Shown here: in pieces, positions 53,369-62,351 of the stretch
Layout of the letters: each line of letters opens with the position of its first letter
Numbering within the stretch: the first letter of the stretch is position 1
NCBI RefSeq assembly: GCF_034314165.1
Contig: NZ_JAVIWK010000001.1
Location: 6,835,001-6,899,000, forward strand
Source: Pseudomonas sp. Bout1
GTDB lineage: Bacteria > Pseudomonadota > Gammaproteobacteria > Pseudomonadales > Pseudomonadaceae
DNA: 64,000 nt
Direction: 5' to 3'
Program-made: the position numbers and the translations under genes
Notes under the pieces: model-generated
Told to the model about the DNA's origin: nothing
The model's input: the letters and a program-made list of their open reading frames with translations, nothing else
Database searches by the model: none

Positions 53369-55132
53369 TCAGTGCCCCGGCGTGTCCTTATGGTTATCCA
53401 GAGTCTCCAGCAAGGCGACCTGCATCCGCGTATGCACGCGGATGAACCAGCGCCAGAGCACCGCGGCCACTGCCGCCGTCACCACGGCGATCAGCACCAG
53501 CAACTTGTTGGTCGGCAGGATGCTGGCCGACAAGGCTGCCAATAGCAGGAAAATCACCAGCAGCGACAGAATCGGGATCACTTCGGCGATCACCCGGCGC
53601 ACGCGCTGGGTATGCCGCCCGGCCATTTCCGGCTTCACGCTCATCTCCGCCAACAGCATCGACAGCGCCTTGAGCTTGCGGTACGCCGCAATCAAAAACG
53701 GCAGCGACAGCAACAACGCACCGCCCCAGATCAATGCCTTCTGCCAACTTGGGTCACTGACCCAGCCTTGCAGATAACCGCCAATACGCACCGCGAAAAA
53801 ACTGCCGGCAAAGAAGATCGCCACCACCAGCGCCAGGTTCACCCCCACCTGCAAAATGATCTTGCGGATCATCGACGCCAGCATCGCGCCCTCGCCCTGC
53901 GGCTGAATACTGCGCAGCCACTCGCCATACATCCCGAACACCCGGCTCATGCGCTTGGGCATCACTGCGGCTATCTTCAGTGACAGCGGGTCGGCGCCAC
54001 GAATCAGATACGGCGTGAGCAACGTGGTGATCGCTGAAACCGCCACCGCCACCGGGTACAGGAAGTCGCTGGTGACCTGCAACGTCATGCCCAGCGCGGC
54101 GATGATGAATGAAAACTCGCCAATCTGTGACAGGCCCATCCCCACCCGCAACGAAGTGCGACCATCGTTACCGGCGATAAACGCTCCCAGGCCACAGGAC
54201 AGCATCTTGCCCAGCACCACCGCCACGGTAATTACCGCGATCGGCCAGGCGTACTGCAGGAGGATCTGCGGGTCGATCATCAGGCCAATTGCCACGAAGA
54301 AGATCGCACTGAACATGTCGCGAACCGGTTCGATCAAGCGCTCAATCTTCAGCAACTGTCGGGATTCCGCCATGATCGCGCCGATCAGGAACGCGCCCAG
54401 CACCATGCTGTATTCCAGCTTGACCACCAGCAGGCAGAAGCCGAAACACAGGCCCAGCACGGTGATCAGCAGCATCTCGTTGCTTTCGAACTTGGCCACG
54501 TACTCCAGCAAACGCGGCACCAGCAAAATCCCGATCACCAGCGCGACGATCATGAACAACGAGAGCTTGCCGACCGTGGAGAACACCTCGCCGGAGCTGA
54601 CCGTGCCGCTGACAGCGATGCTAGACAGCAAGGCGATAATGCCGATGCCGAGGATGTCTTCGACGATCAACACGCCAAAGATCAACTGGGCAAACCGCTG
54701 GTTTTTCATCTTCAGGTCATTCAGCGCCTTGACGATGATGGTGGTCGAGGAAATCGCCAGGATGGCGCCCAAGAACAGCGAGTCCATGGTGTTCCAGTCG
54801 AACCAGCGGCCGATTTCGTAGCCGATCCAGATCATCAGGATGATCTCCAGGAACGCCGCAATAAACGCCGTGGCGCCGACCTTGAACAGCTTGCGCAGGC
54901 TGAACTCCAGGCCCAGGCAGAACATCAGGAAGATCACCCCAAGCTCGGCCAGGGTCTTGATCGTGTCTTCGTCGTGGATCAAGCCAAACGGTGGGGTGTG
55001 CGGGCCGATGATGAAGCCGGCGACGATGTACCCCAACACCACCGGCTGCTTGAGCCGATGGAACAGGATCGTCACCACCCCGGCCACCAGCATGATCACG
55101 GCCAGGTCCTGGATAAAGCTGATGGCGTGCAT
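53369..55132 (-). CDS. Kef-type cation:proton antiporter (CPA2 family)
   Basis: 587-residue inner-membrane antiporter. N-terminal Na_H_Exchanger domain with about twelve helices (about 5-380): VVLGYIVAGFIIGPHTP, FLMFCLGLEFSLRKLF, AILAISSTTIIVKALNDL, GVLIVEDILGIGIIALLSS. The C-terminal half (about 390-580) has further membrane segments and no recognisable TrkA-N nucleotide-binding domain, so classic glutathione/NAD control as in KefB/KefC is not evident. AAGGAG lies 10 bp before the ATG at 55132; a 130-codon upstream extension was discarded. Synteny with pdxY and the DUF3301 gene matches P. aeruginosa. Confidence 0.9.
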   Translation of the reverse strand: MHAISFIQDLAVIMLVAGVVTILFHRLKQPVVLGYIVAGFIIGPHTPPFGLIHDEDTIKTLAELGVIFLMFCLGLEFSLRKLFKVGATAFIAAFLEIILMIWIGYEIGRWFDWNTMDSLFLGAILAISSTTIIVKALNDLKMKNQRFAQLIFGVLIVEDILGIGIIALLSSIAVSGTVSSGEVFSTVGKLSLFMIVALVIGILLVPRLLEYVAKFESNEMLLITVLGLCFGFCLLVVKLEYSMVLGAFLIGAIMAESRQLLKIERLIEPVRDMFSAIFFVAIGLMIDPQILLQYAWPIAVITVAVVLGKMLSCGLGAFIAGNDGRTSLRVGMGLSQIGEFSFIIAALGMTLQVTSDFLYPVAVAVSAITTLLTPYLIRGADPLSLKIAAVMPKRMSRVFGMYGEWLRSIQPQGEGAMLASMIRKIILQVGVNLALVVAIFFAGSFFAVRIGGYLQGWVSDPSWQKALIWGGALLLSLPFLIAAYRKLKALSMLLAEMSVKPEMAGRHTQRVRRVIAEVIPILSLLVIFLLLAALSASILPTNKLLVLIAVVTAAVAAVLWRWFIRVHTRMQVALLETLDNHKDTPGH

Positions 55133-55427
55133 GGCGAGGGGCTCCTTGAGGGGTACTGGCGCTTTTCCCATTTCCACGCACTGGCCCCGAAAGGTCGCAA
55201 TGAACGGAAAGAAAAGTCTGCCTTGATCGTAAGAATTACCCATGAGAGGGGTTTTTGAAGGGTAACACCGCGACTTGCGGCAGAAAGCCGGTGCAATATA
55301 TGGAAACAGATCGCCCCTGGCGTGACGGCAAGCCAAGCCCCAGCGTCCCGTTATGAATGGCTCTGCAAAGATTCCAGCACCCGCAGAGGTGCCTCCCCAC
55401 CCAATGCCTACAACCCGTGAGTGTGCT

Positions 55428-55913
55428 ATGGAACCCGGAAACACCCAGCTGTCGATGACAGTATTGATGACCCCTGACATGGCCAACTTCTCAGGCAATG
55501 TGCACGGCGGCACGCTGCTCAAGTACCTCGACGAAGTGGCCTACGCCTGCGCCAGCCGTTATGCCGGCCGCTATGTGGTGACCTTGTCGGTGGACCAGGT
55601 GATTTTTCGCGAGCCGATCCATGTCGGCGAACTGGTGACCTTCCTGGCCTCGGTCAACTACACCGGCAACACGTCGATGGAAGTGGGGATCAAAGTGGTG
55701 ACCGAAAACATTCGCGAGCGCTCGGTGCGCCATACCAATAGCTGCTTCTTCACCATGGTCGCGGTGGATGACCAGCGCAAGCCAGCCGCCGTGCCGCCGC
55801 TGCAACCGCATAACAGCGAAGACAAGCGCCGGTTTGTGCAGGCCCAGCAACGCCGGCAGATTCGCCAGGAGCTGGAGAAGCGCTACCAGGAAATCAAGGC
55901 CGAAGCTCCCTAG
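55428..55913 (+). CDS. Acyl-CoA thioesterase, hotdog fold (YkhA-like)
   Basis: 161-residue thioesterase, distinct from the one at 14604. The catalytic-region motif is MTPDMANFSGNVHGGTLLKYLDEVAYACASRYAG (about 17-50, Asn and Asp conserved), followed by VVTLSVDQVIFREPIHVGELVTFLASVNYTGNTSMEVGIKV. A charged C-terminal helix (about 130-160) extends past the hotdog core. The ATG at 55428 was chosen: earlier in-frame starts would add a non-homologous Pro-rich leader. Divergent from the antiporter gene with 295 bp between, in which I see no clear signal. Confidence 0.88.
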   Translation: MEPGNTQLSMTVLMTPDMANFSGNVHGGTLLKYLDEVAYACASRYAGRYVVTLSVDQVIFREPIHVGELVTFLASVNYTGNTSMEVGIKVVTENIRERSVRHTNSCFFTMVAVDDQRKPAAVPPLQPHNSEDKRRFVQAQQRRQIRQELEKRYQEIKAEAP

Positions 55914-55939
55914 GTCCCCAGCTGTAAACCCAGTCAAAA

Positions 55940-56043
55940 TGTTGGAGCGGGCTTGTGTGGGAGCGGGCTTGCCCGCGAATACGGTATGTCAGTAACGAAT
56001 ATACTGACTGGCCACCGCTTTCGCGAGCAAGCCCGCACACACA
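55940..56043. repeat. REP doublet with extra half copy
   Basis: TTGGAGCGGGCTTG is directly followed by GTGTGGGAGCGGGCTTGCCCGCG, so the left REP is partly duplicated in tandem. The right inverted copy (CGCGAGCAAGCCCGCACACAC) is degenerate. Confidence 0.85.
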
Positions 56044-56060
56044 TTGGCTCTAAGGTGTTC

Positions 56061-57101
56061 TTAGTAGCGCCAGCACTTGTCAAAATGTGCACATACACCA
56101 AAGCGCTGATCCAACTGCGCCATACGCTCAAGATGGTGATTGACCTCGTCAAGCATCACGCTTTTTTTGGCATCCGCGTAATACTTGTCCATCAGCGTAT
56201 CGTTCGCCTTCACCAGCTCTTTTATGGCGCTGTCCTCAGGCTGCATCCACTGCTCCAGGGTCGCATCTTCGGTACCGCCCAAGCGCAAGCTGTACACATC
56301 CTTGTACAGCCCCAGCGCCCGCGCCTGGCGACCGGCCGCTTCTTGATTGGACAGTGCGTAGTTCTGCCGATACTGGGCCCAGTAGTCCTCTGGCAAGCTA
56401 AACGCTCCCATTGCCGCCTTGCGCTTGACGATCAATGCATCAAGTTCTTGAGGCGAGGTCTGCGGGCGGTCCGGGCTGGCCGCTTCGGTGGCGATCACCG
56501 ACTGCACGCGGGATTCGACGATACGCTCGATCAACACCTTGCGCTGCGGGGTCTCAGGGATCGCCTTACCGAATATCGGGCTTTGGCCTTGGCACGCCGG
56601 CATCCCGGTTTCGAACAGGGGCTGCGGGATACGCACGTCCTTGCCGTCAAACCGTGAAAGGCGTTGAAACATTGTGGAGCAACCGCCCTGTACCGCGTTG
56701 AAGGTCACTTCATATTCCTCACCCGCCTTGGGCGTGAAGCTGAACGCCTTGCCACAGACGGACGCGCCGCCGATAGTGTTGATCATCAGCATGGTTTTTT
56801 TGCCCGGCTCCAGCTTGAACTCCAGCAGCCCACGGGCCTTGGCCGGCGGCGGCACGCGCATGTCTACCCGGCGCTTGGTGTCGACCATCAAGATGTTGTT
56901 GAGCATGCCAGTGGTCTGGCCCTTGCAGTGCTGCTCATCATAAATATCGACGGTGGTGTTCGAGGTGTTGGAAATGAACCGCAACTTCGCCGCGTCAGGC
57001 TCGGTCGAATCGGTGTAGGTGCCTTGGGCGCAACCGCCGAGCAGGGAAGCCAGCGCCAGCGCAGTGAAGGCGCGTGCCGAAGGGAATAGGGATAGCGACA
57101 T
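56061..57101 (-). CDS. Unknown lipoprotein
   Basis: 346 residues with a lipoprotein signal peptide: ASLLGGC places the lipidated Cys at about 24. The next residues are not Asp at +2 (Ala-Gln), which favours outer-membrane sorting. An N-terminal beta-rich part (about 35-145, SNTSNTTVDIYDEQHC, KLEPGKKTMLMINT) is followed by a helical C-terminal half. I recognise no domain. It ends with two cysteines (VCAHFDKCWRY) that could form a disulfide. Not clearly in an operon; it lies 82 bp upstream, on the same strand, of the pdxY stop side. Confidence 0.75.
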   Translation of the reverse strand: MSLSLFPSARAFTALALASLLGGCAQGTYTDSTEPDAAKLRFISNTSNTTVDIYDEQHCKGQTTGMLNNILMVDTKRRVDMRVPPPAKARGLLEFKLEPGKKTMLMINTIGGASVCGKAFSFTPKAGEEYEVTFNAVQGGCSTMFQRLSRFDGKDVRIPQPLFETGMPACQGQSPIFGKAIPETPQRKVLIERIVESRVQSVIATEAASPDRPQTSPQELDALIVKRKAAMGAFSLPEDYWAQYRQNYALSNQEAAGRQARALGLYKDVYSLRLGGTEDATLEQWMQPEDSAIKELVKANDTLMDKYYADAKKSVMLDEVNHHLERMAQLDQRFGVCAHFDKCWRY

Positions 57102-57183
57102 GGTTCTTCCTTGAGGGGCGCAGAGGGCAAAAAGACGGCCGATGGTACCGGACGCCCTTAGCCTCGCTCAATCAGGAATTTTC

Positions 57184-58056
57184 CTACAGCCCTATCGGCG
57201 TTGCCTCAAAGCGAACCCGTGGATGGGCAATCCGGTCCTGGGCTCGCACCAGTTCCAGCTCATAGCTGGCGCACGCTTGGGTTTCCAGCAGCACTTCGTG
57301 CACCGCTGCAGCGGTGAACTCAAAGGCTGCTACCAGGCTGTCGCCCAACAATACCCGCGCCAGGAACAAGCCTGAGGTCAAGTCACCCACGCCCACCGGC
57401 TGGCGCGGGAACGCCAGCAACGGCCGGCGCAGGTGCCAGCTGCCGTCGGCCGTTACCAATAGCATCTCGAAGCCGTCCGGCAGTTTGCCGGGGTAATCCA
57501 GGTGCTTGACCAACACTGCTTTCGGGCCCCGGGCCAGCAACGCACGGGCCATGCCCAGGCAATCGAACAGCGACTGCGGCTTGCGCCCGGCAAAGCTGTC
57601 CAGCTCCAGCTGGTTGGGGCACAGGAAGTCGGCCATGGCCGCTGCTTCGTCCAGCAGGAAGTCGCTGACTTCCTGGGGCACGATGCAGCCCTTTTCCGGA
57701 TGGCCCATCACCGGGTCGCACAGGTACAGGGCCTTGGGGTTGATCGCCTTGATCCGCGCCACGCCGGTCAGGATCGCCCGGCCCTGGGCGGCGCTGCCCA
57801 GGTAACCCGACAGCACCGCGTCACAGTTGCCCAGCTCACCGATCGCCGCGATGCCTTCCACCAGCGCAGGAATTTGCTGCGGCGCCAACACTTCTCCCGC
57901 CCACTGACCATACTGAGTGTGGTTGGAGAACTGCACCGTGTTGAGCGGCCACACGTTCACCCCGACCCGTTGCATGGGGAACACGGCGGCGCTGTTTCCG
58001 GCGTGGCCAAAGACCACATGAGACTGGATCGCAAGCAGATGGGGCGTACGTTTCAT
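57184..58056 (-). CDS. pdxY: Pyridoxal kinase PdxY
   Basis: Salvage of vitamin B6: phosphorylates pyridoxal to PLP. The 290-residue ribokinase-like enzyme shows the PdxY signatures [43 protein letters not shown] (start), [13 protein letters not shown] (about 115-128), [13 protein letters not shown], and [16 protein letters not shown] (about 218-233), which holds the catalytic Asp. Divergent from the DUF3301 gene with 117 bp between them. Confidence 0.95.
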   Translation of the reverse strand: MKRTPHLLAIQSHVVFGHAGNSAAVFPMQRVGVNVWPLNTVQFSNHTQYGQWAGEVLAPQQIPALVEGIAAIGELGNCDAVLSGYLGSAAQGRAILTGVARIKAINPKALYLCDPVMGHPEKGCIVPQEVSDFLLDEAAAMADFLCPNQLELDSFAGRKPQSLFDCLGMARALLARGPKAVLVKHLDYPGKLPDGFEMLLVTADGSWHLRRPLLAFPRQPVGVGDLTSGLFLARVLLGDSLVAAFEFTAAAVHEVLLETQACASYELELVRAQDRIAHPRVRFEATPIGL

Positions 58057-58173
58057 GCAGGGGATTTCCGTAAAGCGGTTGAAATTCTGGCTGCGCAGTA
58101 TGCGACTAAACGCGGCCTGTACGACAGGCCGGAGACGCAGTTAAGCTGGCCTTACTTTGTTGGAGCTCATCGA

Positions 58174-58572
58174 ATGCTGACCCTCGGAAATATCTTCGTG
58201 CTGATGCTGCTGGCGACCGGTGCCGCCTGGCTGTGGCACAACCACGGCCTGCGCGAGCGGGCGCTGGAACGGGTCAAGCAGCACTGCGCCAAGCTCGACA
58301 TCGAGCTGCTCGATGGCGCGGTGGCGTTGAAGCGCATCGGTTTTGTAAAAGATGCCAGCGGTCGCCGGCGCCTGGCACGGATCTACAACTTTGAATTCAC
58401 CGTGACCGGCGAAACGCGGCACCCGGGGACCATCACCCAATTCGGCGCCCACAGCGCGCAAATCGAGTTGGCGCCCTACCCGTTCGAGATCAAGACGCCG
58501 CTGCCCAGCGCCGAGATCATCGAGTTAAGCCAGTGGCGCCAGGAGCATGGCAGCAGCAAGACCCGTCACTGA
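58174..58572 (+). CDS. DUF3301 membrane-anchored protein
   Basis: 132 residues: an N-terminal membrane helix (about 5-22, IFVLMLLATGAAWLW) followed by a small basic domain with HGLRERALERVKQHCAKLDIELLDGAVALKRI, RRRLARIYNFEFTVTGE and IELAPYPFEIK, the DUF3301 pattern. Function unknown. GGAG 9 bp before the ATG. Its last 7 bp overlap the 3' end of the converging COG0523 gene. Confidence 0.85.
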   Translation: MLTLGNIFVLMLLATGAAWLWHNHGLRERALERVKQHCAKLDIELLDGAVALKRIGFVKDASGRRRLARIYNFEFTVTGETRHPGTITQFGAHSAQIELAPYPFEIKTPLPSAEIIELSQWRQEHGSSKTRH

Positions 58573-59540
58573 CGACAAGCGGCTAACGCACGCTGCAACT
58601 GCGCCACATCCTGCGCTTTACTGAAGATCAATTCGATACGCGAATCCCGACGCCATTCGCTGGGCTGCCAGGCCAATGCGCTGTTATCCACAGCGTTGGC
58701 CGACAACCAGCCGTCCAGGCTGTGGATAACCAGTTTCGCCCGCCGCCAGTGCAACGACTCCAGCCATTGTTGCAGGTGCTGCCGGTCGAATGCTTGGCTT
58801 GGGTGCCAGCGCCAGCCAATGCTCCAGCCATCCTCCTGGCCCTGACTGAGACAGATCGGCGTTGTCGGATCCGTCCAGATCGCCGGCATTTGCCCCACGC
58901 CCCTGGGCACCTCGGCGTTATCCACAGCCGCTACGGCTTGAGCGTTCAAGCCCGGTAACTGCGCCAACGGCAGTTGCGCCTGCTGCGTCCAGTAGATAGG
59001 CCGATCGGGCAATTGTGCTTCAACCGCCACGCGCTGTGCGTCACTCAGCGCTTCCTGCTTGTTCAATACCAGCAGCCCGGCGCTGGCCAATACTTCGCGC
59101 TGGGCCACCGGTAACGGCCTGCCCACCGCCAACGCCTGGGCGTCGAGCACCAGCACGCACGGCTGCACCGCCAGCACCTGCTGCCAGGGCGCTTGCCGCA
59201 GTTGCTTGAGCAGTTGGGCCGGATGCCCCAACCCGGATGGCTCGATAAACACCCGGTCGGGCTTGGCCTTGCGCAACAAACGGCCCAGCCCTACCTGGAA
59301 CGGCGCCCCGTTGACGCAACACAGGCAGCCACCCGCCACTTCACCGAGGGCGATACCGTCGTCATCACGGGTCAGCAACGCTGCGTCCAGGCCAATCTGC
59401 CCGAACTCATTGATCAACACCGCCCAGCGCTCGTTGGCCGGGCGTTGGGCCAGCAGGTTTTTGATCAGGCTGGTCTTGCCGGCGCCCAATGGCCCGGCAA
59501 TCACATGGGTGGGGATGTTCTGCAGCATGCTGGGCATCAT
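58566..59540 (-). CDS. COG0523 GTPase (CobW/G3E family), distal copy
   Basis: 324-residue metallochaperone-like GTPase. Walker A GPLGAGKTS (about 16-24), the metal-binding GGCLCCVNG (CxCC) near 73, VFIEPSGLGHP and the guanine motif LVLNKQE (in place of NKxD), then a CobW_C domain (about 215-320). Shorter and more divergent than the 401-residue paralogue encoded 1 kb upstream. It is the last gene of the dksA2-led operon, 33 bp after the DUF1826 gene, consistent with zinc-starvation control. Three perfect TTATCCACA DnaA-box sequences fall inside it (58684, 58721, 58918). Confidence 0.88.
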   Translation of the reverse strand: MMPSMLQNIPTHVIAGPLGAGKTSLIKNLLAQRPANERWAVLINEFGQIGLDAALLTRDDDGIALGEVAGGCLCCVNGAPFQVGLGRLLRKAKPDRVFIEPSGLGHPAQLLKQLRQAPWQQVLAVQPCVLVLDAQALAVGRPLPVAQREVLASAGLLVLNKQEALSDAQRVAVEAQLPDRPIYWTQQAQLPLAQLPGLNAQAVAAVDNAEVPRGVGQMPAIWTDPTTPICLSQGQEDGWSIGWRWHPSQAFDRQHLQQWLESLHWRRAKLVIHSLDGWLSANAVDNSALAWQPSEWRRDSRIELIFSKAQDVAQLQRALAACRQ

Positions 59541-59573
59541 TCAGACCGTGTAGAGAGGCTTGATCCTACCCGG

Positions 59574-60218
59574 TTACGCCAACCAATCCAGCGTCAGAAT
59601 CAACCGTCGCTGCTCGGTTTGCAGTTGCGGCGAGCGGTGGATCAAGCCAAAGCCTTCGTTGCCGTGCCATTTTTCGCCCTTGAGCAAAGCCACCTCACCG
59701 CAGTGGATTTGCTCAATGCGTTCATCCGGCTCCGCGCTCGCCAGGCTCAGGTGCCGCCGCTCCATCACGCCTTCACGCAACCACTGGCTGCCGATGCCGG
59801 CGTAGGTGGTGATCAGCCGCACCGGCACATGGTCCACGTGAAAACGCGGGCACATGGCCTTGTCCAACAGCCGTAAACGTACGCCGATGCGCTTGGCGCC
59901 CAGCAAACAGGCAAAGGCGCTGACCAGCCACGAGACATCGGCGATAAAGCCTTCGTAGCCTTCAAGATCGCGGCACCCTGAGGCGAAATCCTGCAAGTTT
60001 GGCTCGGCGTCTTCGCTGTTCAGTTCAACCACCAGCGACTCGGCCAACGGCTCATTGAGCGCCACCAGCAACGCGCCGAACTCGGCGATGTGCAGCGGTA
60101 ACTGGCGCTGCCACACGGCAAGGTTTACCCCGTCTTCAAGGATATCGGTGAGCACAGCCGGGGCTTCGCCGTGGACCTGGCGAATCACCGGGCGCAATTT
60201 CAGTGTCGGTGCCAGCAT
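59574..60218 (-). CDS. DUF1826 protein of the zinc-starvation operon
   Basis: 214 residues, DUF1826 family. Motifs LAVWQRQLP, DVSWLVSAFACLLGAKRIGVRLRLLDKAMCPRFHVDHVPVRLITTYAG and RSPQ near the end; the HVDH plus later His residues suggest a metal-dependent dioxygenase-like site, but that is inference. The ATG shares its A with the TGA of the upstream COG0523 gene (TGATG), so the two are translationally coupled. This gene is consistently found between COG0523 genes in Pseudomonas Zur regulons. Confidence 0.85.
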   Translation of the reverse strand: MLAPTLKLRPVIRQVHGEAPAVLTDILEDGVNLAVWQRQLPLHIAEFGALLVALNEPLAESLVVELNSEDAEPNLQDFASGCRDLEGYEGFIADVSWLVSAFACLLGAKRIGVRLRLLDKAMCPRFHVDHVPVRLITTYAGIGSQWLREGVMERRHLSLASAEPDERIEQIHCGEVALLKGEKWHGNEGFGLIHRSPQLQTEQRRLILTLDWLA

Positions 60219-61423
60219 CAGGCTGCCTCTTCGAACCAAGGGCCAAAAGGATCGGCCAACAAGCGCCAGCCTTCGACGCCGGTGGCCATTTCATCATCAG
60301 TCAGCAAGCAGGCATCCAACTCGGCAGTCATCTGCGCGAAGTCGATGTTCTGCCCGATAAACACCAGTTCCTGGCGGCAATCGCCGGTGCTCAGTTGCCA
60401 GTTGTTCATGATCGCGGCGACGCCTTCCTCGTCCTGCGGCCATTGGGTTTTCGGCACGAAGCGCCACCAGCGCCCAGCAAACCCATGGCGCATCAGGCCG
60501 CCTGCCTGCGACCAGCTACCGGCGTCCTGATGTTTACTGGCCAGCCAGAAAAAGCCCTTGGAGCGCAGCAGTTTTCCATTCACCCAAGGCCGGTCGATAA
60601 AGTCGAAAAAGCGCTGTGGATGGAACGGGCGACGGGCGCGATAAGCCGTGGACGCGATACCGTATTCTTCAGTTTCCGGCACGTGCTCGCCGCGCAACTC
60701 CTGCAACCAGCCGGGGGCCTGGGAAGCACGCTCGAAGTCGAAACGGCCGGTGTTGAGGATCTTCGCCAGCGGTATTTCACCCATGACCATCGGAATGATT
60801 TCCGCCTGGGAATTCAGGCGCTCAAGGATCGCCATCAACTCCTCACGCTCGCTGCTGCTGATCAGGTCGATCTTGCTGATCAGGATCACGTCGGCGAATT
60901 CGATCTGCTCGATCAGCAGGTCGGTGATCGAGCGCTCGTCCTCTTCACCCAGGGTTTCGCCCCGTGAAGCCAGGCTTTCAGCGGCTTGGTAGTCGAGCAA
61001 GAAGTTCATGCCGTCGACCACGGTGACCATGGTGTCGAGCCGGGCGATGTCCGCCAGGCTCTGGCCGTCTTCGTCGCGAAAGGTGAAGGTTTCGGCCACC
61101 GGCAGCGGTTCGGAAATGCCGGTGGATTCGATCAACAGGTAATCAAACCGACCTTCCTTGGCGAGCTTTCCGACCTCATCCAGCAAGTCTTCACGCAGCG
61201 TGCAGCAGATGCAGCCGTTGCTCATTTCCACCAGTTTTTCTTCGGAACGATTGAGGGTGACGTCGCGCTGGACCTCACTGCCATCAATGTTGATCTCGCT
61301 CATGTCGTTGACGATCACCGCCACCCGCAGGTTTTCGCGGTTGCGCAGGACGTAGTTGAGCAGCGTGCTTTTGCCGGCGCCGAGGAATCCGGACAGCACG
61401 GTAACGGGAAGACGGTTGGGCAT
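60218..61423 (-). CDS. COG0523 zinc GTPase (ZigA-like)
   Basis: 401-residue G3E GTPase thought to hand zinc to target proteins in deficiency. Walker [11 protein letters not shown] (about 10-19), metal-binding [15 protein letters not shown] with CxCC (about 68-82), [15 protein letters not shown] (switch II) and ISKIDL (G4), then a CobW_C domain with [16 protein letters not shown] (about 265-345). The length matches the ZigA/ZagA-type group. GAGGAA 8 bp before the ATG. Second gene of the operon, 27 bp after dksA2 and coupled to the DUF1826 gene. Confidence 0.92.
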   Translation of the reverse strand: MPNRLPVTVLSGFLGAGKSTLLNYVLRNRENLRVAVIVNDMSEINIDGSEVQRDVTLNRSEEKLVEMSNGCICCTLREDLLDEVGKLAKEGRFDYLLIESTGISEPLPVAETFTFRDEDGQSLADIARLDTMVTVVDGMNFLLDYQAAESLASRGETLGEEDERSITDLLIEQIEFADVILISKIDLISSSEREELMAILERLNSQAEIIPMVMGEIPLAKILNTGRFDFERASQAPGWLQELRGEHVPETEEYGIASTAYRARRPFHPQRFFDFIDRPWVNGKLLRSKGFFWLASKHQDAGSWSQAGGLMRHGFAGRWWRFVPKTQWPQDEEGVAAIMNNWQLSTGDCRQELVFIGQNIDFAQMTAELDACLLTDDEMATGVEGWRLLADPFGPWFEEAA

Positions 61424-61450
61424 CAGGTGTTCCTCATCAGGGTTGGCCGG

Positions 61451-61855
61451 TCAAATCGCCCGTTGATGGCGTTCGCGCAGCTCTTCACGTTCTTTGGCTT
61501 CGATACACAGGGTGGCCGTGGGGCGCACTAATAAACGTTTGAGGCCGATGGGTTCGCAGGTGGAGCGGCACCAGCCGTATTCACCGCGAGCCAGGTGTTC
61601 CAGGGCTTCATCGATCTTGTCCAACAGCTTCTTTTCGCGCTCCAGCAGGCGCAGTTGCCATTGGCGCTGTTCTTCGGCGCTGCCCACATCAGCGGGGTCG
61701 CTGTTGGGTTCCTGTTCGCGCAGCACCATGAATTCAGCGTCGATACGCGCTTGCAGCTCGTTGCGCTGGGCCAGCAGCAGCTCGCGGAAGAAGGCTTGCT
61801 GGGTTTCACTCATGTAGTCGGCGGACGGTTGGGCGAGAAGGTCTTGTTCGGTCAT
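61451..61855 (-). CDS. dksA2: DksA2, zinc-independent DksA paralogue
   Basis: RNA polymerase secondary-channel factor working with ppGpp, made when zinc is scarce. 134 residues: coiled-coil hairpin (about 20-95) with the tip PNSDPADVGSAEE and a C-terminal pseudo-zinc-finger. DksA has CxxC...CxxC; here the sequence is WCRSTCEPIG ... LCIEAK, so the second and fourth cysteines are Thr and Ala and one extra Cys sits a residue later. Loss of two ligands fits zinc independence. Heads the COG0523 operon; a perfect Zur-box palindrome overlaps its promoter. Confidence 0.93.
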   Translation of the reverse strand: MTEQDLLAQPSADYMSETQQAFFRELLLAQRNELQARIDAEFMVLREQEPNSDPADVGSAEEQRQWQLRLLEREKKLLDKIDEALEHLARGEYGWCRSTCEPIGLKRLLVRPTATLCIEAKEREELRERHQRAI

Positions 61856-61888
61856 CGAAGGCAGTTCACGGGTCAGGCTGTTTTTTAA

Positions 61889-61903
61889 TGTTATAGTATA
61901 ACA
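61889..61903. promoter_or_regulatory. Zur box between dksA2 and the small secreted-protein gene
   Basis: TGTTATA-G-TATAACA, a perfect 15-bp palindrome. On the minus strand TTGGCT-17 bp-TATAAC forms a promoter for dksA2 with its -10 inside the palindrome, so Zur binding would block it. The rightward gene starts 80 bp away and may share the site. Confidence 0.85.
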
Positions 61904-61982
61904 ATGCAAATAAGCCAATCCCCCTTGCTCGTGACGACGAAGGGCGCAATGCTGGCAGCCGAATAAAGCCCCGAGAACCTCT

Positions 61983-62351
61983 ATGAAATACCTGTTGTGC
62001 AGTGTGTTGCTGCTAGTGGCGAGCCAGGCCAACGCCCAAGTGCCCAGCCTGCTGGCAAACTGCACGCGCAGCGCCAACCTGCTGGCGTGCGTCGACGCGC
62101 AGGGCAATGCCTACAGCGTCGCGACGGCAGGCAGCACCACGTATTTGCGGGGTTTCGAGGTGGTCGGCAAACGCTATTGGGCACAGACCAACAGCCGCTA
62201 CGGGCAGCTGACGTTCTTTACCGGGTTGGCGTCCGACGGTGAAGCGTGGGTGGGCTACACGCGGCGAGTGGGCTGGACCACCCTCAACCGGTTTTCCAGT
62301 TCCGGTGGTGCCAGCGCCAAGTTCACCTGTAGCCGGATTACCGGCTGTTAG
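61983..62351 (+). CDS. Small secreted protein of unknown function
   Basis: 122 residues with a Sec signal peptide (about 1-18, MKYLLCSVLLLVASQANA) and a mature part of about 104 residues with three cysteine pairs' worth of Cys (CTRSANLLAC, FTCSRITGC) likely to form disulfides. Aromatic- and Gly-rich strands (GKRYWAQTNSRYGQLTFFTG, AWVGYTRRVGWTTLNRFSS) suggest an all-beta fold. Divergent from dksA2 across a Zur box, so probably induced by zinc limitation. Its stop overlaps the converging amidase gene by 4 bp. Confidence 0.78.
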   Translation: MKYLLCSVLLLVASQANAQVPSLLANCTRSANLLACVDAQGNAYSVATAGSTTYLRGFEVVGKRYWAQTNSRYGQLTFFTGLASDGEAWVGYTRRVGWTTLNRFSSSGGASAKFTCSRITGC

